Positions 9,411 through 19,876 are shown, counted from the first letter of the stretch. The stretch is 64,000 nucleotides of DNA from Vreelandella sedimenti (GCF_013416325.1 NZ_JACCGK010000007.1:124001-188000), one strand, 5' to 3'. Made by a program: numbers and translations. The notes: a model not told the origin generated them from the sequence alone.

Positions 9411-9436
9411 AAAAAACGCCGGTTAAGGCGTTTTTT
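9411..9436 (-). terminator. Rho-independent terminator after the thioesterase gene
   Basis: AAAAAACGCC (9411-9420), loop GGTTAA, GGCGTTTTTT (9427-9436). Read on the minus strand it gives a GC stem flanked by A and T runs, 60 bp after the thioesterase stop. It may also act on the plus strand. Confidence 0.8.
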
Positions 9437-9495
9437 AGGAGAAAAATCTAGCGACTGCCGGTTCTGCACGAAAAAATCCACTTCGTTTTGCGTCA

Positions 9496-9933
9496 CTACT
9501 CCACAATAACTGCGTTGCCGTAGATACGCCGATACTCCTCGGGCAGGCGTTTGGGCCGCCCCGTTGAAAGCGCCACGCAGGCAAAGCGTGTACGGGCGTA
9601 AAGCAACGTTTTAGCGTCTTCGACACGCACCAGCTGAAAACGGCGGGTCAAACTGAAGCGCTCGTCACAATCGACAATCCAGGTAGCCAGCTGTAGTTCG
9701 TCGCCTGCAAAGGCAGGCGCAAGATAATCCAGCTCGTGGCGGTGAACCACCATGGCCCGGTCAAGCTCTCGGTAACGCTCGATAGAGAGGCCGAGCGCGA
9801 CCGAGTGCGCCCAGCTAATCTGCTCAACCCAACGCAGGTATTCGCTGTTGTTGACGTGCTGATAAGCATCGATCGCCTCATCAGCTACGCAGATATCGAT
9901 CACAAAGGGATCGGGCAGCGCCCACTCCATCAC
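9496..9933 (-). CDS. Acyl-CoA thioesterase, hotdog-fold 4-hydroxybenzoyl-CoA thioesterase/YbgC type
   Basis: A 145-residue hotdog-fold protein. The start region VADEAIDAYQHVNNSEYLRWVEQ carries the conserved HVNN and the tyrosine of this family. In many members an Asp at the AYQH position is catalytic; here that segment reads DAYQHVNN. MVVHRHELDYLAPAFAGDEL follows in the usual place. It should hydrolyse acyl-CoA thioesters, but the substrate cannot be told. The gene stands upstream of ald and downstream of rlmI in the same orientation, with its own terminator. Confidence 0.85.
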   Translation of the reverse strand: MMEWALPDPFVIDICVADEAIDAYQHVNNSEYLRWVEQISWAHSVALGLSIERYRELDRAMVVHRHELDYLAPAFAGDELQLATWIVDCDERFSLTRRFQLVRVEDAKTLLYARTRFACVALSTGRPKRLPEEYRRIYGNAVIVE

Positions 9934-9994
9934 CTAACTCCTGTGTACCTTGACTCCCCTGTACTCGGGCTTCGCTGAATCCTAGCCGCCTGAA

Positions 9995-11197
9995 CTAGTC
10001 GCGGAACACACGCACGCCCAGCGCCTTCAGGTAAGACGTTTCAGGGATAGCCGGATGTACAGGGTGATCAGGCCCTTGGTGACCTTGGAAAATCACCTGT
10101 CCGTGACGATCCTGGTGGCGAACTGCACCACGCACTACGTCCATTAAACGCTCGGGCGCCAGATGCATGGAGCAGGAGGCTGACATTAGCAAACCATCGC
10201 GACCCAGCAGGCGCATAGCCTCGCGGTTCAGGCGAGCGTAGGCGCGCTCGCCATTGGGAATATCCTTGCGCTTTTTGATAAACGCGGGCGGGTCAAGAAT
10301 GACTACGTCAAACTCTTCGCCTTCTGCCTTCAACGCCGCTAACGCTTCAAACGCATCCCCCTCACTAACAGCTACCTTATCCTGTACGCCGTTCAGCTCG
10401 GCATTCCGTGCAACCTGGTCTAGCGCTGGGCCTGACGAGTCCAGGCACAGCACTTCTTTCGCGCCATGAACGGCAGCTTGCACCCCCCAACCGCCTACGT
10501 AGCTGAATACGTCCAGCACGCGCTTACCTTCTACATTGCGATTGACCCATTCGCGATTAACCCGGTGATCAAAGAACCAGCCGGTCTTCTGACCGTTAAG
10601 CACCGGCACCACAAAGCGGGCACCGTTCTCTTCGAGCACCACTTCGTCAGGCAGCGTACCTTTGATGACGTCAACATGGGCCTCAAGACCTTCCTGACGA
10701 CGGCCGCCAGTATCGTTACGGAAAACGATCACTTCCGGTTTGATGACTTTTTCCAGCGCATCGACAATTTCATCCGCCAGCGCCTGCATACCCGCGGTAT
10801 TGAGCTGCACGACGAGGACATCACCAAAACGATCAATCACCAAGCCTGGCAACAGGTCGCCTTCGCCGTGAATCAAGCGATAGAACGGCTGTGCATAAAG
10901 GCGCTGACGTAGTGCCAACGCTTGATTAAAGCGGTGCACAAACAGCGAGCGATCCAAACGCATCTCGGGGTCGCGAGACATCACCCGGGCGGCAATTAAC
11001 GAATGGGGATTCACATAAGCGACGGCCATCACTTTGCCATTGGAGGCTTCTACCAGTGCAGTTTCGCCTGCCGCAAAGTTTTTCAGCGGCGTCTCTTTGA
11101 TATCCACCTCATTGGAGTAGATCCAAAGATGGCCCGCTTTCAGGCGACGGTCGGCATTTTTATTCAGGCGCAGGCGTTGGGTCACAGCAATCTCCAA
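9995..11197 (-). CDS. rlmI: 23S rRNA (cytosine-1962-C5)-methyltransferase RlmI
   Basis: A class I SAM-dependent methyltransferase of 400 residues with the RlmI architecture. The N-terminal PUA-like domain (RLRLNKNADRRLKAGHLWIYSNEV) is followed by the EEA-type central domain and a Rossmann fold. The SAM site is DVFSYVGGWGVQAAVHG near residue 230, the catalytic segment is VVILDPPAFIKKR near residue 300, and the catalytic cysteine is in SASCSMHL. Length matches the E. coli enzyme (396). It methylates C1962 in 23S rRNA. Upstream lies a tandem-repeat spacer and then mutM in the same direction. Confidence 0.93.
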   Translation of the reverse strand: MEIAVTQRLRLNKNADRRLKAGHLWIYSNEVDIKETPLKNFAAGETALVEASNGKVMAVAYVNPHSLIAARVMSRDPEMRLDRSLFVHRFNQALALRQRLYAQPFYRLIHGEGDLLPGLVIDRFGDVLVVQLNTAGMQALADEIVDALEKVIKPEVIVFRNDTGGRRQEGLEAHVDVIKGTLPDEVVLEENGARFVVPVLNGQKTGWFFDHRVNREWVNRNVEGKRVLDVFSYVGGWGVQAAVHGAKEVLCLDSSGPALDQVARNAELNGVQDKVAVSEGDAFEALAALKAEGEEFDVVILDPPAFIKKRKDIPNGERAYARLNREAMRLLGRDGLLMSASCSMHLAPERLMDVVRGAVRHQDRHGQVIFQGHQGPDHPVHPAIPETSYLKALGVRVFRD

Positions 11198-11206
11198 AAA
11201 TTTTGT

Positions 11207-11291
11207 CTTAAAACCTTGTCTTAAAAACCTTTGTCTTAAAAACCCGTGTCTTAAAAACCTGGGCTTAAAAACCTGGGCTTAAAAACAGAGG
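11207..11291. repeat. Degenerate 13-15-bp tandem repeat, six units
   Basis: CTTAAAA begins units at 11207, 11220, 11235, 11250, 11264 and 11278, for example CTTAAAAACCTGGG (two identical copies at 11250 and 11264). It fills the spacer between mutM and rlmI, immediately upstream of the rlmI start. The later units are exactly 14 bp apart. Confidence 0.75.
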
Positions 11292-11353
11292 CAAGGTAAA
11301 AAGATGAGGCAAAGCAATACTTAAATAAAACAGTAGCACTTACTAGATAAGCA

Positions 11354-12196
11354 TTAGCGCTGGCAGCCGGGGCAGAACACACTAGCACGCTGGCCAAGCG
11401 TAATGCGACGAAGCTCAGCGCCACAGCGCAAACAAGGCTGGCCGTGGCGACCATAAACATTAAGGCGCTGAGCAAAGTAGCCGGGCTCACCCTGGCCACT
11501 GACAAAATCCCGCAGCGTGGTGCCACCTTGTATAATCGCCGCTGCCAGCACTTCTTTCACGGCCAGGGCCAAGGCGTCATAGCGAGCACGGGAAACTCTT
11601 CCCGCCGCACGGCGCGGATCAATACCGGCCATAAAGAGCGCTTCTGCCGCATAGATATTCCCGGCACCAACAACCACCTGGTTATCCATCAAAAACGGCT
11701 TTACCGCCACGCGCTTGTTGCGCGAGAGCGTGTAGAGCCATTTGCCGTTAAACGCATCAGACAGCGGCTCTGGGCCCAAGTGAGCAAGACGTTTATCCTG
11801 CGCTGCGTCTGCGGCCTGCCAATCCACAAAGCCAAACCGACGGGGATCATGATAGCGCAGCACATAGCCGCTGGCAGTCACCACGTCCACATGGTCATGC
11901 TTTTTAGGCAAATCCCCCACCCGGGCAATCCGCAGACTGCCCGACATACCCAAATGCCATAGCAGCGTCGCGCTAGCGTCACCTTCAAGCGCACCGCCAG
12001 CCTGGATAGGGATCTGCAGGTATTTTGCCCGCCGCATCAACACTCCAATGCGCGCACCGATCAGCCGCTCGGCCAGATCATCGGGTACGGGCACACGCAG
12101 CCGCGGCTGACGCACCAGCACTTCGGTGACTTCCTGACCTTCAATATAGGGAGCAATCCCGCGTCGGGTGGTTTCAACTTCAGGAAGTTCGGGCAT
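11354..12196 (-). CDS. mutM: Formamidopyrimidine-DNA glycosylase
   Basis: MutM/Fpg removes 8-oxoguanine and formamidopyrimidines from DNA and cleaves at the abasic site. The chosen ATG gives the mature start [13 protein letters not shown], in which Pro2 is the catalytic nucleophile and Glu3 is needed. A longer reading frame upstream is not used, because Pro must become the N terminus. The 280 residues end with the zinc finger [25 protein letters not shown] (four Cys). The Lys of the [11 protein letters not shown] segment and [11 protein letters not shown] are also typical. The gene is complete. Confidence 0.96.
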   Translation of the reverse strand: MPELPEVETTRRGIAPYIEGQEVTEVLVRQPRLRVPVPDDLAERLIGARIGVLMRRAKYLQIPIQAGGALEGDASATLLWHLGMSGSLRIARVGDLPKKHDHVDVVTASGYVLRYHDPRRFGFVDWQAADAAQDKRLAHLGPEPLSDAFNGKWLYTLSRNKRVAVKPFLMDNQVVVGAGNIYAAEALFMAGIDPRRAAGRVSRARYDALALAVKEVLAAAIIQGGTTLRDFVSGQGEPGYFAQRLNVYGRHGQPCLRCGAELRRITLGQRASVFCPGCQR

Positions 12197-12278
12197 ATTT
12201 AGATATCGTACCTGCCTGTAGTGACAGCCTAATGAAGGTGGTTTAGCGAAGCATCCGACACACGAAAGACATGCATGC

Positions 12279-12305
12279 AAAAACCCGGCTTGAGGCCGGG
12301 TTTTT
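12279..12305 (-). terminator. Rho-independent terminator after rpmG
   Basis: AAAAACCCGGC (12279-12289), loop TTGAG, GCCGGGTTTTT (12295-12305): an 11-bp stem ending in T residues on either strand. It ends the rpmB-rpmG transcript 49 bp after the rpmG stop. Confidence 0.9.
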
Positions 12306-12353
12306 GAACAGGCACTCGCCTGCAGTGGAAGCTGATCAACATCGCAAAAGCGA

Positions 12354-12509
12354 TTACTTGATCTTGGCTTCCTTGTAGATCACGTGCTTACGGATGACCG
12401 GGTCGAATTTCTTGAATTCGAATTTATCCGGAGTGTTCCGCTTGTTCTTATCAGTGGTGTAGAAGTGGCCTGTACCGGCACTGGACACCAACTTGATTTT
12501 ATCGCGCAT
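12354..12509 (-). CDS. rpmG: 50S ribosomal protein L33
   Basis: A 51-residue L33 with the standard start [19 protein letters not shown] and end [19 protein letters not shown]. The start was placed at the ATG at 12509; a longer frame exists upstream but is not homologous to L33. It lacks the paired CXXC zinc ribbon of some L33 forms, so it is the zinc-free type. It follows rpmB after a repeat-filled spacer in the usual rpmB-rpmG order. Confidence 0.96.
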   Translation of the reverse strand: MRDKIKLVSSAGTGHFYTTDKNKRNTPDKFEFKKFDPVIRKHVIYKEAKIK

Positions 12510-12520
12510 GGTTTGACTCT

Positions 12521-12576
12521 CCCAAAATGCGTGGCCCAAAATGCTTGGCCCAAAATACCTGGCCCAAAGGGCTTTG
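12521..12576. repeat. 14-bp tandem repeat, four units, between rpmB and rpmG
   Basis: CCCAAAAT units start at exactly 12521, 12535, 12549 and 12563 (CCCAAAATGCGTGG, CCCAAAATGCTTGG, CCCAAAATACCTGG, CCCAAAGGGCTTTG). They occupy nearly the whole transcribed spacer of a ribosomal protein operon, ending 11 bp before the rpmG start codon. Confidence 0.8.
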
Positions 12577-12591
12577 TATAATAAAGCTGGC

Positions 12592-12828
12592 TTAGATAGC
12601 GTCGCCACGCTTACGAATAGCAACCAAAACTGTGTCGATACCTTTCTTGTCGATGATGCGCATTCCTTTAGTGGAAACGCGCAGCTTGACGAAGCGGTTC
12701 TCAGACTCAACCCAAAAACGATGGGTGTGCAGGTTCGGCAAGAAACGACGACGTGTCTTACGCTGGGAGTGTGAAACGTTATTTCCAGTTACCGGACGCT
12801 TGCCGGTAACCTGACATACTTTGGACAT
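12592..12828 (-). CDS. rpmB: 50S ribosomal protein L28
   Basis: A 78-residue L28 with the family start [21 protein letters not shown], then [23 protein letters not shown] and the end [16 protein letters not shown]. The ATG at 12828 gives the canonical N terminus and has GGAGGC upstream. First gene of the rpmB-rpmG operon. radC lies upstream on the same strand, the same neighbourhood as in E. coli (radC-rpmB-rpmG-mutM). Confidence 0.97.
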   Translation of the reverse strand: MSKVCQVTGKRPVTGNNVSHSQRKTRRRFLPNLHTHRFWVESENRFVKLRVSTKGMRIIDKKGIDTVLVAIRKRGDAI

Positions 12829-13086
12829 TAGAGCCTCCAACTGCTTGGCCAGGATATAATAACCTGAGTGTTCAAAACTGTCGGGCAAACCGGAGCAGGG
12901 AAGGTGTCGACGCCGTTAACCGCCAAGCTTTATCCAAATCCGTTATTCAACCCAAGTTTAAAGGTGGCACTTTATACCAGAGCACCCGACTTACAGCAAG
13001 CAAAACCCACAAAAAAGGCCGGAAAAGCACTTTTTTGCTCATTTTACTTAATCAATACTGCATGGAGCAGTGCATTCTGATGCTGC

Positions 13087-13761
13087 TTATAGCCAGCCGC
13101 GCTCGGCAAAAGAGATCACTTCTCCGTCCCCCACCACGAAATGATCCAGCACGCGCACGTCAAAAAGTGCCAGCGCCTCTTTGAGGCGTTCAGTGATACG
13201 TCGATCAGCATCGCTTGGCTCTGCCACACCAGAAGGGTGGTTATGCGCCAGGATAACGGCGCCAGCGCTCAACTCTAACGCGCGCTTGGCAACTTCGCGT
13301 GGGTAAACGGAGGCGCTGTCTAGGGTACCGCGAAACAGCGATTCATAGCGAATAATTCGGTGCTGAGTATCCAAAAAAAGCACCGCAAACTCCTCATGCC
13401 CTAAATGGCGTAGCTGCGAACTCAGATAGTGGCGCACCAAGGCGGGTGATGTCAGCGCACTGCCCCGCGCCAACTGGCTGGCTAAATGGCGCCGCGATAG
13501 CTCAAGCGTCGCTTGGAGCTGAGCGTACTTGGCGCTACCTAACCCACGAGCAGCACAGAAGCTTTCCTGATCGGCCTCTAACAGTTGGCGCAAACCACCG
13601 AAGCTGCTGAGCAAGTCCCGCGCTAAATCGACCGCCGAACGCCCCTGCACGCCAACGCGCAAAAAAATTGCCAGCAACTCAGCATCTGAGAGCGCCTGGG
13701 CGCCAGTATTTAATAGCTTTTCCCGGGGCCGCTCACCTTCCGGCCAGTGATTGATTCCCAT
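13087..13761 (-). CDS. radC: RadC family JAB-domain protein
   Basis: A 224-residue protein with the N-terminal UPF0758 helix-hairpin-helix region ([26 protein letters not shown]) and a C-terminal JAB/MPN metalloprotease-like domain. The metal motif is [17 protein letters not shown], with the conserved Glu earlier in [10 protein letters not shown]. Historically called a DNA repair protein, but the biochemical role is uncertain. The ATG at 13761 was chosen over the GTG just before it because family members begin MGI or MSI. Its place next to rpmB and opposite coaBC is conserved in gammaproteobacteria, so this is the core copy rather than a phage one. Confidence 0.92.
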   Translation of the reverse strand: MGINHWPEGERPREKLLNTGAQALSDAELLAIFLRVGVQGRSAVDLARDLLSSFGGLRQLLEADQESFCAARGLGSAKYAQLQATLELSRRHLASQLARGSALTSPALVRHYLSSQLRHLGHEEFAVLFLDTQHRIIRYESLFRGTLDSASVYPREVAKRALELSAGAVILAHNHPSGVAEPSDADRRITERLKEALALFDVRVLDHFVVGDGEVISFAERGWL

Positions 13762-13937
13762 CACACCTCATCCGCGCTGCCCATCTTACGTCCACCGAAG
13801 CCAGCCTCAATACGCATCGCTTAACAGTAATAAGCCTCATTAAACCTAGCTTAACCTTGTTTGTGCTCAATATGCCAAATTGTTGGTGCCAATGGTATGG
13901 TAAGCCTCCTTACGAACGCGGATATGGATCACTGACC

Positions 13938-15233
13938 ATGACCTCTGCTGTTAACTCGACAAGCGCGTCGACGCTCGCTGGCAAACGCGTACTGCTCGGC
14001 GTCAGTGCGGGTATCGCTGCCTACAAAAGCGCGCTGATTGTGCGCCTGCTCAAGCAGGCGGGCTGCGAGGTGCGCGTGGTGATGACCGACGGGGCCCAGG
14101 CCTTTATTACCCCGCTCACGCTTCAGGCGCTCTCCGGCGAGCCTGTGCGCACCTCTTTACTCGACCCCGAAGCCGAAGCCGGTATGGGTCATATTGAGCT
14201 GGCCCGCTGGGCGGATATAGTGCTGATCGCTCCGGCGACTGCCGACCTTATCGCTCGTTTGGTGCACGGTATGGCCGACGACCTGCTCACTACGCTCTGC
14301 CTAGCCTCAGAAGCGCCTAAATTGATTGCCCCGGCGATGAACCAGGCGATGTGGCGCCACCCCGCCACCCAGCGCAACGTAGCGCAGCTTGAGCGTGATG
14401 GCTGGCAGCCGATAGGCCCCGCCGCCGGTGACCAAGCCTGTGGCGATGTGGGGCCGGGTCGCATGAGCGAGCCTGAAGAGATTTTTAGCGCGGTAACGGC
14501 GCTGCTTGCAGCCCCTATCACCACAACGCCTCGCTCACATGGTCCCCATATTGTGATTACCGCTGGCCCTACCCGTGAGCCACTGGATCCCGTGCGCTAC
14601 ATCTCCAATCACAGCTCGGGGAAAATGGGCTTTTCCCTGGCTGCAGCCGCGGTAGCTGAAGGGGCCAAGGTGACGCTGATCAGCGGGCCGGTTAACCTAC
14701 CCACTCCCCAGGGCGTCACGCGGATTGACGTTGAGTCAGCCGAGCAGATGCACGCTGAAGCTCAGCGGCTAGCGCCTCAAGCGGCACTGTTTATCGGCTG
14801 CGCGGCTGTCGCCGACTATCGCGCGGCAGCCCCTGCCGAACATAAGCTCAAAAAGCAGGATGATAGCGACACACTCACCCTGACCCTGGTTAAAAATCCC
14901 GACATTATCGCTGGCGTCGCGGCACTGCCCGCCAAACAGCGCCCGCTGGTGATCGGTTTTGCCGCCGAAACCCAGGAGGTTGAGCGCTACGCACGGGATA
15001 AATTACAGCGCAAAGGGCTGGATATGATCGTCGCCAACGACGTCTCCCAGGCTGGCCTGGGCTTTGGCAGCGACCAGAACGCCGCCTGGATACTCTGGCG
15101 CACCCCTCAAGGCGTCGAGAGCCGCTCAGAAGCAGCGCAGCCGAAAACCCAGCTGGCCACCACCATCATCCGTCAAGCGCTCGCCCTGCTACCCACAACA
15201 GCCCCTACGAAAACATCTGGAGAATCCCCATGA
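13938..15233 (+). CDS. coaBC: Bifunctional phosphopantothenoylcysteine decarboxylase/phosphopantothenate-cysteine ligase
   Basis: CoaBC (Dfp) carries out two steps of coenzyme A synthesis. The N-terminal CoaC flavoprotein begins [24 protein letters not shown] and carries the substrate-binding [17 protein letters not shown] and the catalytic-Cys loop [12 protein letters not shown]. The CoaB ligase follows with [26 protein letters not shown] place the start at the ATG at 13938 (431 residues), because the 27 residues readable upstream are not family-like. It ends in an ATGA overlap with dut. Confidence 0.95.
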   Translation: MTSAVNSTSASTLAGKRVLLGVSAGIAAYKSALIVRLLKQAGCEVRVVMTDGAQAFITPLTLQALSGEPVRTSLLDPEAEAGMGHIELARWADIVLIAPATADLIARLVHGMADDLLTTLCLASEAPKLIAPAMNQAMWRHPATQRNVAQLERDGWQPIGPAAGDQACGDVGPGRMSEPEEIFSAVTALLAAPITTTPRSHGPHIVITAGPTREPLDPVRYISNHSSGKMGFSLAAAAVAEGAKVTLISGPVNLPTPQGVTRIDVESAEQMHAEAQRLAPQAALFIGCAAVADYRAAAPAEHKLKKQDDSDTLTLTLVKNPDIIAGVAALPAKQRPLVIGFAAETQEVERYARDKLQRKGLDMIVANDVSQAGLGFGSDQNAAWILWRTPQGVESRSEAAQPKTQLATTIIRQALALLPTTAPTKTSGESP

Positions 15234-15688
15234 GTGCCCGCCCCCGCCTTCAGTGCAAAGTATTAGATGAGCGTTTGCACGACTACCTCCCTGCCTACGC
15301 GACAGCTGGCTCGGCGGGAATGGATCTGCGCGCCCTGCTGGATGAGCCGTTAATATTAGCGCCCGGCGATTGTCAGCTCGTACGCACCGGCATTGCCATC
15401 TATATTGAAGATCCGGGTTTGGCAGGCATGATCCTACCGCGCTCCGGTTTGGGGCATAAACATGGCATCGTGCTGGGCAATTTAGTGGGTTTAATCGACT
15501 CAGATTACCAGGGCGAACTAATGATTTCGGTCTGGAACCGTGGTCAGAGCTCGTTTACGCTAGCCCCCTTCGATCGGCTGGCACAGTACGTGCTTGTGCC
15601 TGTAGTACAGGCCCAACTCTCCTTGGTGGACGCGTTTGAAGACTCCTCAAGGGGCGGCGGCGGGTTTGGCAGTACGGGCAGTCAGTAA
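15230..15688 (+). CDS. dut: Deoxyuridine 5'-triphosphate nucleotidohydrolase
   Basis: A trimeric dUTPase of 152 residues that hydrolyses dUTP to dUMP and keeps uracil out of DNA. All five family motifs are present: AGMDLRA (I), [12 protein letters not shown] (II), [11 protein letters not shown] (III), [12 protein letters not shown] (IV) and the C-terminal flexible [10 protein letters not shown] (V). It overlaps coaBC by 4 bp (ATGA), the same coaBC-dut pair as in most gammaproteobacteria. Confidence 0.97.
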   Translation: MSARPRLQCKVLDERLHDYLPAYATAGSAGMDLRALLDEPLILAPGDCQLVRTGIAIYIEDPGLAGMILPRSGLGHKHGIVLGNLVGLIDSDYQGELMISVWNRGQSSFTLAPFDRLAQYVLVPVVQAQLSLVDAFEDSSRGGGGFGSTGSQ

Positions 15689-15749
15689 CGAGTGGACGCG
15701 CCTGTTTAGGAACCCTCTTAAGGAAACGTCTATTTAGCTGGGAAGCCCT

Positions 15750-17147
15750 ATGAACGCACAGTCTGTACCCGCTTCGATTTTCCGCGCCTACGATATTCGC
15801 GGTATCGTTGACGACACGCTCACTGAAGAGACGGTAGAAATGATCGGGCGTGCTGTCGGCTCTGAGGCCGCCGCGCGGGGCGAATCCAGCGTGGTAGTCG
15901 CCCGCGACGGTCGCCTTTCAGGCGCTCGGCTGCAAGCGGCGCTGATGCGTGGCCTGAACACCGCAGGGCGTGACGTGATCGATATCGGCATGGTGCCCAC
16001 CCCGGTGCTGTATTTCGCCACTCACATACTGGAAGGCACCCACTCAGGCGTAATGGTCACCGGTAGCCACAACCCGCCTGACTATAACGGCTTTAAAATT
16101 GTGCTGAGCGGTGAAACGCTCTCTGGTGATGCAATTACTGCCCTGTTTGAACGTATCCAGTCCGGCAACCTAGATAGTAGCTTAGACAGTGGTCATGGGA
16201 GTATCACCCAGCAGGATGTTCGTGAACGCTATTTAACGCGCATTTTAGGTGACGTTAAGATCAACCGGCCGATCAAGGCCGTGGTCGACTGCGGCAACGG
16301 CGTTGCCGGGGAGCTCGGCCCGCAGTTGCTGGCAAGGTTAGGTATTGAGACCATCCCGCTGTTTGCGGAAATTGACGGCCATTTTCCCAATCACCACCCT
16401 GATCCGGGCAAGCCGGAAAATGTCCAGGATCTGATCCGCAAAGTGCACGAAACCGGGGCCGACATTGGCCTTGCCTTCGATGGTGATGGCGACCGCCTGG
16501 GCGTTGTCACACCCACTGGCAAGCTAATTTATCCCGACCACCTGCTGATGGTGTTTGCCACCGATATGCTCGCGCGCCAGCCCGGGGCCAAGGTTATTTT
16601 TGATATTAAGTGCACCGGCAACCTGGTCAAAGTGATCAGCAAGGCCGGCGGCGAACCGGAAATGTGGCGTACCGGACACTCGATGATCAAGGCGCGTATG
16701 CAGGAAACCGGCGCTCAGCTTGGGGGAGAGATGAGCGGGCACATTTTTTTCAAAGAGCGTTGGTATGGCTTTGACGATGGCCTCTATGCCGCCGCTCGGC
16801 TGGTGGAGATTCTCGCCAACCAAACCGACGACGCCGATTCATTTTTTGCCAACTTCCCCCAAGACGTTGCCACACCGGAAATTAATATTGCGGTTACCGA
16901 CGATAACAAATTTTCTGTGGTGGATAAGCTTGCTCGCGAGGGCGACTTCGGCGAAGGTATCAAAACAACTTTGGACGGAATTCGCGTTGACTACCAGGAT
17001 GGCTGGGGGCTGTGTCGCCCCTCTAATACCACGCCTGCACTGGTCATGCGCTTTGAAGGTAAAGACGAGACCGCGCTAGCACGCATCAAAGCAGTTTTTA
17101 ACGACGCGCTTCGGCGCGTCGCGCCAGACATTGAGCTACCCGACTAG
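15750..17147 (+). CDS. algC: Phosphomannomutase/phosphoglucomutase
   Basis: A 465-residue alpha-D-phosphohexomutase of the AlgC type, acting on mannose and glucose phosphates for surface polysaccharides. Domain 1 starts IFRAYDIRGIVDDTLT and carries the phosphoserine loop TGSHNPPDYNGFKIV near residue 106. The metal loop FDGDGDRLGVV lies near residue 245, the sugar loop GGEMSGHIFFKERW near residue 327 and the phosphate-binding RPSNTTPALVMRFEG near the end. The dut-algC-argB order is the same as in Pseudomonas. The 61-bp spacer before it has a weakly repetitive TTAAGGAAAC pattern. Confidence 0.95.
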   Translation: MNAQSVPASIFRAYDIRGIVDDTLTEETVEMIGRAVGSEAAARGESSVVVARDGRLSGARLQAALMRGLNTAGRDVIDIGMVPTPVLYFATHILEGTHSGVMVTGSHNPPDYNGFKIVLSGETLSGDAITALFERIQSGNLDSSLDSGHGSITQQDVRERYLTRILGDVKINRPIKAVVDCGNGVAGELGPQLLARLGIETIPLFAEIDGHFPNHHPDPGKPENVQDLIRKVHETGADIGLAFDGDGDRLGVVTPTGKLIYPDHLLMVFATDMLARQPGAKVIFDIKCTGNLVKVISKAGGEPEMWRTGHSMIKARMQETGAQLGGEMSGHIFFKERWYGFDDGLYAAARLVEILANQTDDADSFFANFPQDVATPEINIAVTDDNKFSVVDKLAREGDFGEGIKTTLDGIRVDYQDGWGLCRPSNTTPALVMRFEGKDETALARIKAVFNDALRRVAPDIELPD

Positions 17148-17151
17148 ACAG

Positions 17152-17207
17152 ATAGCCCTTCAAATATCTCTTAAGATAGCTCGGCAAATAGCTCTTAAAA
17201 TAGTTAG
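17152..17207. repeat. Degenerate 12-bp tandem repeat, four to five units
   Basis: ATAGCCCTTCAA, ATATCTCTTAAG, ATAGCTCGGCAA and ATAGCTCTTAAA start at exactly 17152, 17164, 17176 and 17188, with a partial unit at 17200. It begins five bases after the algC stop, in the spacer before argB. Confidence 0.75.
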
Positions 17208-17283
17208 GCGCTGAAGGGATCGCGACCACCTAGAAAGCGCGACCCTCACCACTCAATCAGCATAAACGTTAGCAGCATAATAA

Positions 17284-18204
<921 letters not shown>

Positions 18205-18223
18205 CCGCGACGGAGGTCACATT

Positions 18224-18832
18224 ATGAGCGAAGATCAAAAACCTCGCCGCCGCGAGCAAATTCTCCAAGCCCTGGCATTGATGCTCGAGGAAGATAGCGG
18301 CAAGCGCATTACCACAGCCGCCCTCGCCCGCCAGGTAGGCGTTTCAGAAGCGGCGCTCTACCGCCATTTCCCCAGCAAAGCGCGTATGTTTGAGGGGCTG
18401 ATCGACTTTATTGAAGAGAGTATTTTTGCCCGCATCACGCGTATTTTAGAAGACGTTCCCGACGCTACCTCCCGCTGCGGTACCATACTCGCGCTGCTGC
18501 TGGGCTTTGCTGAGAAAAATCCTGGCCTGGCACGGGTGATGGGCGGCGACGTACTCACCGGCGAAACCGCCCGGCTACGCCAGCGGGTCAACCAGCTGTT
18601 TGAACGCCTGGAAATGCAGCTTAAGCAGATTCTGCGCGAAGCCGAACTGCGTGAAGGCCTACGCCCCACGATTCCGGCCTCTGCCGCTGCCAATTTGTTA
18701 GCGGCCCAGGCGGAGGGGCGAATTTCACAGTACGTGCGCAGCGACTTTAAGCGCCTGCCCACCGAACACTGGGAAGATCAGTGGTCGCTGCTATCAGCCC
18801 ACTTACTACGCGCCACGGCACAGCCTGCTTGA
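18224..18832 (+). CDS. slmA: Nucleoid occlusion factor SlmA
   Basis: A 202-residue TetR-fold protein of the SlmA family, which binds chromosomal SBS sites and blocks FtsZ assembly over the nucleoid. The start KPRRREQILQALALMLEE and the HTH ITTAALARQVGVSEAALYRHFPSKARMFEGLI match SlmA closely. Length equals E. coli SlmA (198). In E. coli it lies in the same dfp-dut-slmA neighbourhood. The spacer to argB carries CGGAGGT, a good Shine-Dalgarno. Confidence 0.94.
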   Translation: MSEDQKPRRREQILQALALMLEEDSGKRITTAALARQVGVSEAALYRHFPSKARMFEGLIDFIEESIFARITRILEDVPDATSRCGTILALLLGFAEKNPGLARVMGGDVLTGETARLRQRVNQLFERLEMQLKQILREAELREGLRPTIPASAAANLLAAQAEGRISQYVRSDFKRLPTEHWEDQWSLLSAHLLRATAQPA

Positions 18833-18851
18833 GCTCGCGTGCTGGCTGCAC

Positions 18852-18892
18852 AAAAAACCGGCTCCCTTTTATTAAAAGGGAGCCGGTTTTTT
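18852..18892. terminator. Strong bidirectional terminator between slmA and rpoH
   Basis: A perfect 19-bp stem (AAAAAACCGGCTCCCTTTT, 18852-18870, with its complement at 18874-18892) and a 3-base loop. It has T residues on the right side in both orientations, so it should end both converging transcripts. Confidence 0.92.
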
Positions 18893-18931
18893 TAATGCTG
18901 AAAAGCCACAAATTGTGCGTTCAGTGTGGTC

Positions 18932-19798
18932 TTAGGCGACCATCTCTTCACCCATTTTCTGACGCAGTTTTTTCATGGCATTTTTTTCGAGCTGGCGAAT
19001 ACGCTCCGCGCTGACGCCGTAAACGTCGGCCAGATCATGCAGCGTCTCTTTACTATCGGCTAGCCAGCGGCGCTGGAGAATATCCCGCGAGCGCTCATCA
19101 AGGCCTTCGAGGGCAAGCTGCAAACGGCGCGTCGAGTCTTCCTCGAAGTTGCTATCTTCCAGCTGTGTGGCAGGGTCGGAGGCAGAATCATCGAGGAAAT
19201 GCACCGGTGCTTGATAGGTGCTCTCTTCATCATCGCCTGCCGGGGCATCATAGCCTGCATCGTAAGACGACAAGCGCCCTTCCATATCGCGCACAATCTC
19301 GGGCTTAACGTCGAGATCTTTGGCGATGGCGGCCACTTCGTCGTTGTTCAACCACGCCAAGCGCTTCTTCGCACCGCGTAGGTTAAAGAACAGTTTGCGC
19401 TGGGCTTTGGTCGTGGCAATCTTAACGATCCGCCAGTTACGCAGCACAAATTCGTGAATTTCCGCTTTAATCCAGTGCACGGCAAATGAAACCAGACGAA
19501 CGCCCTGGTTCGGATCGAAGCGCTTGACGGCTTTCATCAAGCCAACGTTACCTTCTTGAATCAGATCCGCTTGAGGCAACCCATAGCCCGAATAGCTACG
19601 CGCGATATGCACCACAAAGCGCAAATGCGACAGTACCAAACGACGAGCGGCTTCCAAATCGCCTTCATCATAGAGGCGATAAGCGAGTTCGCGCTCTTCA
19701 TCGGCCGTTAATACCGAAATTCCATTGACCGCGCGGATATAACCGCCCAGATCGCCGCCGGGCGAAAGCTGCCCCACCGGTAGAAGACTAGTGCTCAT
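18932..19798 (-). CDS. rpoH: RNA polymerase sigma-32 factor
   Basis: RpoH is the heat-shock sigma factor. From the ATG at 19798 it has 288 residues, near the 284 of E. coli. That start is preferred because GGGGAGA stands 10 nt upstream; an ATG nine codons earlier has no such site. Region 2 reads [35 protein letters not shown] and [15 protein letters not shown]. The RpoH box QRKLFFNLR, absent from other sigma factors, is present. Region 4 has [19 protein letters not shown]. It lies upstream of nothing on its strand and next to ftsXEY, as in many gammaproteobacteria. Confidence 0.97.
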   Translation of the reverse strand: MSTSLLPVGQLSPGGDLGGYIRAVNGISVLTADEERELAYRLYDEGDLEAARRLVLSHLRFVVHIARSYSGYGLPQADLIQEGNVGLMKAVKRFDPNQGVRLVSFAVHWIKAEIHEFVLRNWRIVKIATTKAQRKLFFNLRGAKKRLAWLNNDEVAAIAKDLDVKPEIVRDMEGRLSSYDAGYDAPAGDDEESTYQAPVHFLDDSASDPATQLEDSNFEEDSTRRLQLALEGLDERSRDILQRRWLADSKETLHDLADVYGVSAERIRQLEKNAMKKLRQKMGEEMVA

Positions 19799-19876
19799 GT
19801 GCAGGTGGTCTCCCCTGTAACCCATCGTGGTTGACGTAGCACGTTATCAATAACCTATTACAAAACCGTGATACTA

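Noticed and set aside
11207..11291. CRISPR-like array
   Set aside because: Units are 13-15 bp with no spacers of constant length, and no cas genes are present in the window.
13857..13937. 27-residue N-terminal extension of CoaBC
   Set aside because: The residues (Trp/Cys/Tyr-rich) do not fit the family; the ATG at 13938 gives the normal start.
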